Below, piece after piece: positions 48,957 through 60,800 of a DNA stretch of 64,000 nucleotides (positions are counted from its first letter, which is position 1; each line of letters starts with the position of its first letter). The notes under the pieces were generated by a model. It saw only the letters and a list, made by a program, of their open reading frames with translations. It had not been told where the DNA came from and searched no databases. Source of the stretch: Acanthaster planci (taxonomy: Eukaryota > Echinodermata > Asteroidea > Valvatida > Acanthasteridae). The position numbers were made by a program, and so were the translations under genes. The stretch covers positions 632,311 to 696,310 of the forward strand of contig NW_019091500.1 in NCBI RefSeq assembly GCF_001949145.1, given 5' to 3'.

Positions 48957-51900
48957 TTACATACTGCTTTGAAGTCTCCAATCAGAGAAGAGCTGATTTG
49001 CTGCAACACTGAATGTTCTAAGACGTATGGATTCATAACGTTCCAGGTCAGGGTAAAAACGTAAACCAGTCAAGAGTTCAATATCCTTAACTGAAGCAAC
49101 GTGAGTCTCCAGGAAGTCAGGGGTCATCTATAAATATGTCAAAAATAAATTTGATTGTCAAAGGCAAGGGAATGTAACTCAAAGAAGAAACAACTCATTA
49201 CACATTTTTAGGACCAGATCTTGTTGGATAGCAAATTGTTGATCTGTATTTTCAGAAGTGTTCTCCTCTTTCTTCATTCCCTTGAATTTGTGAACAAATA
49301 TAATTTCCTTATAGTACAGACTGCGGTAACACCATGTATTTATCTCTTCCTTGAGTATGTGTGGTTCTGAGAAGAACCGGGGAATAACTCGATGTTTCGA
49401 ACAGTGTACTCTGTCCGTCTTCAAGAAACTGCTATAAATCTAGTTTCTTTCACCATGAAAACCTTTAAGTCTTATATAATTTCTTTATTCTGAATACTTA
49501 GTGTCCTTCAACGTAGAAACCTTCTTTTACCCTAACATATCTCTCACCTGACAAGTCTGAATGCCATCTTTGTTCTGAAGAATGAATGATAAAGGTTCCA
49601 GTTTGTCACAATCAGCATCATCAACAGCTTTGCCATCATCCACACAACGGTTGATCACAATAAAGAAGTGGGTTGGGACAAATGTGTCATTGAGTTGGGC
49701 ACTGTAATAACAAATAACATTAAGCAATGAGCAATAAGTAAGCAATAAGTTCTGATGTGGTGATTCTATTGGAGCCAGTTACTTGCTGTGTACATACTCA
49801 ACTTCTGCTGTATTTTTGAAATGGAAGAAAATCTCCAAGCCCAATATGTAGCCGAATCTGACTTTGAATGTACCATTTACACAGTGCATTTAATTCTCTT
49901 AATATTTTTACAGTAGGCTTTCATGAACTTACCTTGGTGTTTGCGACAACAACTCCAGAGAATCTCTAAGACCATCATAGTTATGATCAAAGATAGGACC
50001 AGTGATGACGTTGATACCATTGTACTCATCAGCCCAGATGGGAAAATGAACATCAAAAAAACCACTCCACAGATCTACGAAGAAAAATCCATTACAATCG
50101 GTTGAATAAATTAATTATAACAGTTGAATCAAGATGGTACACAAGAAGCTTAACACTAGATGTGGTTAGAATTCCACTGACTAAAAAAAACCTGCAACAA
50201 ATTTAAAGAGACTAGGACATGTCAGATGTTCAGACCGGTATTTTAAGTGTAATCGAAAAGACTGCTTATTAGCAACATATAATAGCACATTGGCCACCGA
50301 GGAATATGTAAACTAATCAGGAGAGGATAAATAAAAATTACCTTTAATGAAACCTCTGAACTGTGGGACCATGTTGGAACTGATTAGTGCATCCATTTTG
50401 GCAGTCAGTGTCTCTGTCAGACCTAGATTGGAAACAAATTTAATGCTGGAAGGTGGTGACAAGAAATTTGCTGCTTTTAGGTGTACATGTATATTGTTTG
50501 GTATTTTCCACTTCAAAAATGTTCAGAGTAATTTGAAAATAGTGCTAACCATTACCAATTTATAAGCTGGGCTGAGATTTTAGTTTGTAAACCAGACTCA
50601 AATAACTATCAACAACGCTATGCTTACCAGGTGAGTAGAGGAAACCTTTGGTAATATTGGCCCAGTCTCCTGTTGCATTGTCAAGGTCTGAGCAGTCAGG
50701 AGACTTTGCATTAGGAATACGGACATCAGGTCGAGTACAGTTAGAAAACACTGGTGCCGTGTCCCTGGACTGAGAGAAGAAAGTCTTCACATCATTCTTG
50801 TTAAGATGAGTCAATGACAATACTAACCCAGTAGTAAACTAGATGATATTTTATGAAGTTAGGTGGGTATAGAACAAACAAACCCGAACTATAAAGCGGT
50901 ATTAACCCTCAAAGTTTAATTCCCGAGTCTGGCTAAAAATCGATCCAGATAAAATTCAAGGGGCTTATCCAGAACCACTTTTTTTTAGGGGGGGGGTTGA
51001 ACTGTTTGGGGAGGGGGGGACCAAAATTGGAAATTTTTGCTTGTACCCTTTATGACATTTCTGAAGGGTACAATTTTGTGTTTTTTTAACACACTTTTGG
51101 AAAATAATGTCTTTTCTAATTATTTTTCAGTGCACAACATTTTGGCACCAATTTCTTGTTGGGGGGCTATGGCTCCTGTCAGCCCCCCGATCTTCCCTTA
51201 GATTCGGATACTGTGCAAAAGAAATCAGTATGGCTGATGACAGAATCATGCAACAGCATTTAAAAAAAATTACACATACAATGGCAAAAAACTCACCGTC
51301 TTTTTGTCCATTGTAAATGTTGCATACAGTGACATCTTCATCTCATGACTATATGCTGTGACATATTCAGTTTGCACTAACTCACAGAAATCAGTCAAGA
51401 AATTCACTTCAGGCATTCCAAAAGGTACATGCTTTGCTTTGGCAGCAGATTCTAATATAAGTAAGAGAAGTAAATATCCAAGATGACCTTGGAGTGAAGG
51501 AATTGGTAAGTATGAACTCTAATAATCAGTGCTGTAATAAGGAATTCCATGATGCCAGGAGAAAATTTGATTGAAGTAAACTACAAGCTTTGCATAAAAA
51601 AATAAACTTGATGAATGGACATGTATTGTTGTCAAAGAAAAAAAATTGAATAAAATTACAAGAAAAAGTTTCCATAACTATAATAAACCACAAATATACA
51701 AATTAATGATAATACACCCCCATTGATTCCTCACAAGTTTATTTAATTTGGGAAGGTTAAAGCAACTCATTAATTACTTACGCTGACTCTCAGTTAAATT
51801 CAGGTGCTTATCAAAATCTTCAATAGTTTTCGTTGTTCCATCCTGAAAGTATAAAGAGTATAAAATAAATAGACACTTTAGTCAAAATTTCTTCAGAAAG

Positions 51901-54900
51901 ATTTCATCTTCCACTATGAAATATCTACTTAGAGATACATTCAACTTACAGGTAGAGTTTCACACATGCACATTGATGTATCTTCATTGATCCTGTCTGC
52001 ATAATCTTGATCAGAGGTAGGGAAGGGGCACACCAGTGGAGATGACAGACTTGAATCATTCTTTGGAGGTAGATTTGGTGGTTCAAAGAGTAAATGATGG
52101 AGACTACCCACCTCACCATCATTAGGTGGAGGGGTGATGCTCAAGACATCTAATCAATCAGATTGGAAAAAAAATCTGAGAATTTAAAACAAACATTCAG
52201 AAATCTTGAAAGACAGGACACTAAGAATCATTGCATGGACAGGTTGGATCATCAATTAAAAAAATATATGTGCTCATCACTAGAGGAGGTATAAATGAAT
52301 CCAAGCACTGCTGACAGATGCAAAAGGGATATAACTCACCACACATAAGATTCATTAATTCAACATTATGGAAAGGTTCAGTCTCATAGTTGGCTTTAAA
52401 CACTGGGCCATAAGCAACAAACAGAGCCTGTTGGTGAGAAAAGTAATCCAGAAGCAGAAAAGTGAATAACAAGCAATAAGGACCATTTGTTTAACACTCT
52501 TAAATAAAACAGGCAGAGTGACCTATCACAAAGAAATGAAATCCTACTAACGAATGCATGACAGGAACGTTCCATTTTGAAATAGCAGGTGACCTTATGA
52601 CAAAGTCAACATAATTCTTCAGGACCAAAGTTCTCCCACAATCACAATAAAGATAACCAACAAAACAGAATCCAGACTTACCCTCATCTGGTCCGCTTTA
52701 AGGTTATCATACCCATGACCACCGCCATCACAACCACCTGACGGACCACTGTTAAAACAAATCATATTCATGTGCTAGGCATGAATTAATATTTGGACAA
52801 TGAAACACTAATCATTTTATTTTTCTTACTTAGGAAAGAAACTAATTGCATCATGCTGTATGCTTTACATCAACCACATTCGATCTCTTATACAATATTG
52901 AGAAGAGGATGACTGGAGACATAATTTTTTAACAAATATAGATAAATAACTCTGACAACAAAAGACAATGTCATTCTTACTTTGATATAGTATAGCCTTG
53001 CTTCACAGCAATTAGTGTATCTTCAATGCGTACATTGTTCATGTAATGCCATCGCTTGGGTGTATCTGTCTTGATATAGGCAACAGAACCCGGGCTGATG
53101 CACTATAAACAAAATGAATTCATATGCAAATCAAACAGAAAGTGCACTTAAATGAAAGGAAACCTAGGAAATCATTAGCTATTTTCTATCTATTCCTTTG
53201 AGTAATTTGTATTTTTGTGCGATGACTGACCTTTAGGTGCTGTACTATATCTTCAGGTTCACTGATAGCAGCTACAAGAGAAGACAATGAAAATATTGAA
53301 AGGATTCAGGAATCACTTCACGGGAAAATCATTCACTTGTTAGTTCTAACAAGTGTTTTTGAAAGAAACAACAAAGGGGGTCTAGTAATCTTAAATGTCA
53401 TTTCAAGGACATGTATCTAACTAGTTTGTTATGGTCTGTGAGTCGAAATCTTTTAAATTTACCAAATATTTGCAGTCTTCCCTACTTCTTATAGAGTACA
53501 GATTGGAATACTTCCTACTCACCATAAGATTTGGGGTCATATCTCATCATGGTTCCTCCACTGCTCCTTGAGTAGTAGTCACCAGTTGTAATATACTTGA
53601 AACAAACACATCAAACAATGATATACAGTTAAGTGTAAGGACTTCTATTTAACATGTGACTACAAACAGATCCAAAAACAGCCATATTTTTGGAAAAACG
53701 TCTGACAATTTATTTCTCCAAACTTCCCCATAATCACTACACCTTTCTGTACAGATTGCTATTGCTAATATTGGAGTACTATGGAAACCAACCAATAAAA
53801 GGTAAACCAACCAACATGTGTACTTACATCTTGTAGTTTAATGTTGAGTTCACAAGATCGGTTGGCCATTCCATGATCAGCAAGAACAATGATATTAGTA
53901 CAATTCTCCATGTGTACCTCTGTGATAGCATCCATCAGATCACCAATGTAAGAATCAACCATTGCGACAGCTTCATTTTGCTGTGAAAAATATGAAATTA
54001 CACACAACATCAAACTTTGTACCAAATCTTGATGCATGCTGCATATAATTTTGAATAACCTGTCTTTTCTTCCAAGCCAAGGGACAAGCTGAATGATCAA
54101 TGATTTGGAATCAATGATACGTCCCTTTTGTGTCTTGATCATAAAAGAAGGAACAAATGTATCAGCTGACAGACCTCATTTGAATCTGGTCCATAGTCAT
54201 GGCCGGTGTGATCAGGTTCGTCAAAATATAAAGTGATGAAGTCAGGACTAAAACGAAGAAAGAAAACAAAACTTGAAAATATCAATATATGAAAAATTTT
54301 GTTCACAAGAAATATTTCTTAAAGATTTTATTTCAAGGTACTTACCGCCTGTCGTTAGGAAGTTTCAGCCATTCTTTGATCTGATTAATCTTCGTTTCAG
54401 GTTTTGTGCTCCTACATGATGAAAGGTTTTATTGATGGCATTAACTCACACATGCAATGAAAACAATTTGAAATGTTCAGTATCATATTACCTTACATCC
54501 CATCTCTGTTTCAAAATAATTAGAGCATCAATATCCCAAAACAAAATGTAAACTTACCCATCATATACAAAGTAGTAATCAGGTCGCATCCCTGATTAAA
54601 CAAAAAGAAACTGTTTCCTTGTGATTATTGTCACATTATGGCGACCAAATATAGGGCTCTTGTCTTTCCCCCCCAAAAGCGGCTAAGCTGGTTCCAGCTT
54701 TCCAGTTGCAGGTTTTAGATCTCAGTTTCACAGCAAAAATTAGAACATCTTTTGAAGTGTGAATGATTTGATCTATTCTAGATAAGGGTAATTGAAAAGT
54801 GTCCAAATTTCTCTACAATTTTGGATAGAAATTCACCTTGAATCTCAACATCGGAGCCAACCCAGAAATAACAACCTGTAGTTAGCCCTTGCTTCATAGC

Positions 54901-57881
54901 TGTATTCCAGACCTACAGAAATGTCAGACAATAAAATAAGATAAGCATTAAATTTCAGAATAACTTGGGGAGGGCTGGGAGAAAATTCAATAAGTGCATG
55001 GCTTTTCCATAGATTCAAAGGAAACTAGCTAGCTAGGGCCAAGATGTAATTCAAGTGAAATTGGAATTTCACTTGAGTTTCTCTTAGTTTCCCCTCATTA
55101 CTCATACAGAACGTAATATAAATATATATACAAATAACAAATAATCTGTACTTTACCGGTTCACCACCATACCAGTAGCTATTAAACTTCTCATTTCCAG
55201 AAATAGAGAAGGATTTCTTGAGAACTGGGTCATACATACTGTTTCCAATGAGCCCATGATGCTCAGGTAGAAGGCCCTATCACATAAAGAAAGCACAAAA
55301 AATGGTGGGTTAAGGGAAATTTCTTTCAATGAGGAAACGTCTATTTTCTTAATACAATTAAAATCTTATAGAAGATTTGCATGTGAAAATTATGAAGTAG
55401 GCTGCAAAATACATAAAGTTCACAAACTCAAACTTGAATGAGTAAAAGTGGAAGCATAATCAAGAATATACACTGGCACTATTAGTTTATATCAAGAAGA
55501 ATTATGAAATTGAAAAATTACAGTACCGTGACAATGCTGTAATGATTTGGAAATGTCAAAGTTGGAAAGGCAGGATACATGTGGGGTGCATGGGTTCCAC
55601 ATTCACCTAATAAGAAAGGATAAAAATAACAAGCACCGGTACACTAGAAACTGTGTCATCATAACTTCAAGAATTGATCCATTCATTTTTCTGTCCTTTT
55701 GCAGTTAGCCAATAATACAGTCAATTAAATCTAGAGTGTTTTGTGTGTCAGACACACACATGATTGAAGGTTGTATGACTACTTGAAACCAAAAGTAAAC
55801 TGTATGCTGGTATCAGAACTGACAGTGTGGGAAGACACGGGAGCCATTCACAAATACAAAAATTCCAGGTGGTATAAACTTTGTGATTGATTCTCACATC
55901 AAGAAAATGACAAAAGAGAGGACTTACTAAGTCTCTTGATATTAGGTGTAATTCCTCGTTGGAGAAAGTCATAACGAAATCCATCTAGAGACACCAAGAT
56001 CAGTGGTGGCCTGTCAACACTAAGATTCCACAAAGAGAAACACGTTTATAAAAATGATGACATTTTGAAATAATTGGGTGGAAGGTTTTCTAGACATAAA
56101 TTCCCATGATCAAAACAAAACTCTGCAATATTACATGCAAGAAAATACTTGAACATTTTTCACAATTCACACAACAATGAGAAGGGACCTCTTGGCCTGT
56201 ACAGATCGATGAATTAAATATAATCAAAAGATAAAGCAGTATAAATATCAAGGTTCATATTCCATATGTGCACAAATTTCGTAAAATATATTTACCCATC
56301 GGGACACTGAGGAGGTCGTTCAGTAAAACAAGGTGTATCCAACCAAGGTTTTCCTGACAAGTGAATTATTGTATAATAAGTTTCAGTTTGGATTAAACAA
56401 TGGGAAATGATTATGCATGAAAGAGCCCTGCGTTCAATTCCATTATGCTAAATAAGGGTTGGTTTCATAAAGCTTTTAGATCGAAAGTAACAGTACTGAT
56501 TGCTCTACAACAAAGTACCTGGGGTGGATTGTGTAGTGGGATTGTCGGTCACACTTCCAGTTACTTCAGGTTTGATACTTGTGACCTTTGGGCCAGTTGT
56601 AGTCTTATCTCCAGGCTTCTGTGGGTCTGCTGTTGCTTTTATTGGTCCACTGTCATACCAGATGCCATAACCAATGCCTATGCCGACACCGATGCCACAC
56701 AGGGCTGACACCAGCTTCATTATAAAATACAAATATACATTTTGTAACATGTAAGCATGGAGTGATTGTCATAGACAGCTGTGAGATCCCCTTGTCGATA
56801 ATAACTCTCTTGTATACTTAAACTGAAGAGTTCAACAGTTTAACCAGTGTGTCCAATCAAATTCATAAGACGTATTCTTGTTTACTTTAATGTACATACA
56901 TGTATAGGAATTGCTATCTCATTATGAGGACGGGGTAAATTTTAGCTATGTACCGTCGCTTGTTATTTGAATAGCAAATTTAAAGTTTGGTTCTAGTTTG
57001 TTGGTCTGTCTGCATGTCACTGATCATGACTGACTACCATGTCATCCCTTCCTGCAGGGAGGGGTGTGCACTTGTCAGCTGCAGACTGACCAATACAAAA
57101 ACAGTGGTGTTGGGGTCAATTCTGATGCATTTTAAAGGAAATTAGCCATTTCCCATTCATTCTCCTGTTTTCTCATCTTTTTCTGCATTTTTTTCATTTG
57201 TTTTTTGTTCTCTCCTCTTTCTTGCTTGCCTGACAATGTCCACAATCGTGTCGCAAGATCATAACATATGCTGCAGGGACTCATGTCTTTCTGTCATCGT
57301 GTGCATAAAACACAATGCATACTGTGTCACCGACAGACTGAAAATCCACTCACCACTAAAAAGGCGCACAGTGTGGTGTGTCTATTTTTCTGTGGGGACA
57401 AGTTGGAAACAAATCAAATAATATCCAAACTTCCTGCAGTTACACATTGGTAATATAATAAGTCTTAACATCATTTCTAACTATGTTGCACTCCAACTAC
57501 GGCATCTATCGAAACCATATGCTTGGGATGGTTCCAACTATAGTGCTGCAGTAAGTGGCCTGATAGGCCTATGCAATTGAGCTGTGTCAAGTCCGGCGTG
57601 TTTGGAACTCTTTCCACAAGCATGACAAGGCCTATTACATGAACCCCGTTGCACTATAGGAGCAACGAACCAAGGACAAGAGGTCCAATCTTCAGCCCCT
57701 CATCCCCCCCCTAAAAAAAAAAACAGGCCTCAAGGCTGAAGGCAGGGTCTGAAGACATGAAACTTAGCCTAAAGATGCCGGTTAAAAAGCAAACAGGTTC
57801 ATAGCCTGCCACATGCACAGTCCTCCTTACTCTTACCTTTCCAACATCCTCAAAAGTAAGAATCACTTCCTCATTATTCAT
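48957..57881 (-). CDS. ENPP-family ectonucleotide pyrophosphatase/phosphodiesterase, copy B (24 exons, ~829 aa)
   Basis: Exons: 57837-57881 (tentative), 56519-56714, 56296-56353, 55928-56019, 55527-55606, 55157-55276, 54837-54912, 54558-54591, 54346-54411, 54175-54247, 53828-53980, 53523-53595, 53231-53271, 52981-53102, 52682-52748, 52340-52427, 51950-52149, 51782-51842, 51297-51451, 50628-50769, 50342-50422, 49933-50074, 49548-49701, 48957-49127; 2490 nt in phase. Catalytic set: D112 (SLDGF), T148 (PTLTFPN), D268/H272 (DEPDHTGH), D315/H316 (ADHGM), H421 (GGGHGYDN). Hydrophobic anchor [17 protein letters not shown], then a Thr/Pro linker. The nuclease-like domain keeps FDHNYDG as EF-hand-like loop. 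Many Asn-X-Ser/Thr sites suggest glycosylation. It matches copy A exon by exon. The N-terminus is uncertain: either exon 57837-57881 ([15 protein letters not shown]) spliced to an AAG acceptor, or translation begins inside the anchor exon at 56720 (MKLVSALCG, about 816 aa). No somatomedin-B domains. Confidence 0.88.
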
Positions 57882-60800
57882 ATCCACTTTCGACTGATTG
57901 AAATATAAACAAAAAGAGATTGGCCTTTCATTAAAATCATGAGTAAGAAAAGGACGCATGTAACTTCAACATGAAAGACATGAAAGATGAACTTCTACTT
58001 AGACGTATTCCTTGAATGCTTTACTCAAATTAGTAGCATACTTGAGTCAAAGCAATGCACCAGACTAGAGGTTTTCAGGATGCCCACAAATGAATGTTTT
58101 CGTCCACCTTGCGCATTACGTTTCACGTAAGATTTGGCCAATGAAATTTCAGTTAACCATAGAGATCCTGCGGCCCTATATCCAGCGCCAAACCGCAATC
58201 TCTCTCCGAGTGGTTTGTACCGTCTCAGACGTTCAGGTTGTGGCTGAGAAGGCCGATTAATGCTGAGAGTACCGGTGTGCGGGCACTTTTTCTGGTCATT
58301 TGTTCAAAACTCCTTTCCCCTTTTCGGGTCGCACTGCGGATATTTTCTAATGGTGTGTGGTAGAATACTTGGAAGTCATGCCTAGCTCAAGAAAATTGAT
58401 ATTTTAAAAATACCACATATTTTCAATTACTCCATCAGCTTGTACGAATGACAACTGTTGAATTTCATACAATGGAATAGTGAGACATAATGTTAGTTCC
58501 CATCGAAAAGAAGGCATAAAGCCAATGACCTCGAATCTTGCAACCTTGTCTCTCCATGAATCGTGTATCATGGACCTTTAGACTGTTTATGTTCCTCTGA
58601 AGTCAGAACGGCAGCGAATCAGGAGGGACAAGCCAAAAAAAGTGCAGAACAAAATAAGGCCCATTTACAACATGGCCCATAAACCATTGGATGGAGTCAT
58701 ACGGTTACAGGGATCAGATCTGCAACTCCAGATGCTTGGTACTATTCTCAGGCTCTGACTGTTATTGCTGGCTGGTGATTAAAGGAGCAGAATGGCATTC
58801 GATTATTGGTTAGCGAAGTGAGAAAAAGAAAGAAAACAATAGACTAATCAAATAATTTTTCCATCATTGAACGTGAAGGCCAGAACAGTGCCCAAATATT
58901 AATTTTCGTGGCAAATATCAGGGTTAGCAAGTGTTATGATATATACAACCCTTAACAGCTTGAAATAAATCGATAAGACGTTTACGGAAGGCGTGTTCAA
59001 CTATTATCTTTGTCTATTTACCAGGGGTGCTGGATTGAAGGGGCATTTTTTCCCTTTTCTATAGATAAGTCAACTTTATGACTGCGAAAGCCATGCCCGT
59101 CAGTACCAAGACAAACACGGAGTGAACCGTTTGGTGTGTCACAATTCGGTCCGTGATCAAACACAGTTTATCACGTGAAGTGGGCCTGGCATATTTATGC
59201 AGCAATAGCTCAGGGTTCAGGTCAGGTGTGGGCAAAAATGGGAAATTTCTCATCTTGAAACAAAATATTTTCTTAAAAAATATTTTGAATAGAGAAGGGC
59301 AAGTTCTGGTGTTGACTGAGACGTGTTGAATAAAATATTGCCAGGAGGACCAGGGTAATAATATTTGAGATTTTAGAGGGGTTTTTGATCATACCCAGAG
59401 TGATAGCGTAAAGTTTAAAAGGGGTGCTGCATGTAGGAACGTGTTTCGGTCTTGAGGCGCCTGCTTTCATTTATAAGACTCGAAGAGGGAAAAAGGACTT
59501 TGATGTGAACGAACCTATCGAATCAATCTCCTGACAAGAAATGAACTCGCCCTGAACAAAACTGGAGCATTTTATTTCATATCATATTGCACTTGTGTGC
59601 CTGCAGAAAAACAAACATAACTTTCCAGGTGGAGAACACTATTCAACTTACCGGCATAATGTCTGTTTTCCCCTCTGCTCCAGTAGTAATTTTGGCTCAC
59701 AATTCCAGTTCTTGGTGTCTCTGCTGCACAAGTTGTGATGTACGTTTAGCTTTTGTTATAGGTCCCACTCCAGAGACAGACTTACTGGCAAAGTAACCGG
59801 TGGATCAGTGCGTTCTGCCAGAGTCATGTAGGACACTGCAACTTTTGCAAATGACACCACAGAATAGTACTGCCGATAACAGATTTTAAGTTCGTAATGC
59901 GTGTAGATATAGCTCCGCAATTGTGACTGACAGGTTGAATAATCTTCTCTTTAAGTATACGATGGTTTAAAATTAACAACTCCACCTCGATACATTACGC
60001 ATGAAGGCTACACTCATTTGATGACCCTTGTATCATCCACGTACGAGAGATGTAATTGCTAAAAGTACCGGGGAGTAAAGGATATAAGACAGCAATATGT
60101 AAATTTTGCGCATGGGCGTTTATGGCATTTCGTCGTTTACTTTATCAGTTTGAATTGCTGATGTGTGCTTGCCCCTCCCTCCCTGGAAATATTTCCCACT
60201 GTCGGTGTTCCCACTTCCACCTTGGGAAAAAATGGCGATGTCCGTGCTTTTGCGTGTGGTTCTTATTTCTTTAACACGCGATATATAACCGCATAATGGA
60301 ACCATTTCAAGTTTAAGGATGCACATACAAAAAAGAGTTTTTGGTTAAAAGCTTTTAATGCATAGGGTAAACGAAAAAATTGATTGCAGTTTTGATATTG
60401 TTTGACTTCAACTCGTTTTTACTCTCCGTTGGGTTATGGTACATCTGTTTCGCTGTCAAAAAACTTTCTGCGCTGTATATTTAACACGACTGCTCGCTGA
60501 AATCCAAAAATAACGGAGACGGCACTGTAGACTCATGCACGCGGAGGTTCACATAATTCATGAAGTAAAAAGGTCAGAAGTTCCATTGCTTTCGCTGACT
60601 TACCTGATATTACAAGGAGTATTTTGGTCCCACGTCCAAATGGCAGTGCAAGCCGTTTGTCAACTCGTCTTAAAGCCTTTCCCTTGGCGGTCTCAGCACT
60701 TTTTTCTCTCTTTTGCCTCACGCATGGGACCCACAGCAAACCAGCCACCGTGTGGCGCACTAACCCCCGTACACTACGGCAAACCACACGCAGAAACAGT

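Noticed and set aside
36705-57881. Autotaxin (ENPP2) as the identity of the ENPP genes
   Set aside because: Both copies keep the insertion-loop segment that autotaxin lacks and have no somatomedin-B domains, so a specific vertebrate symbol is not justified.
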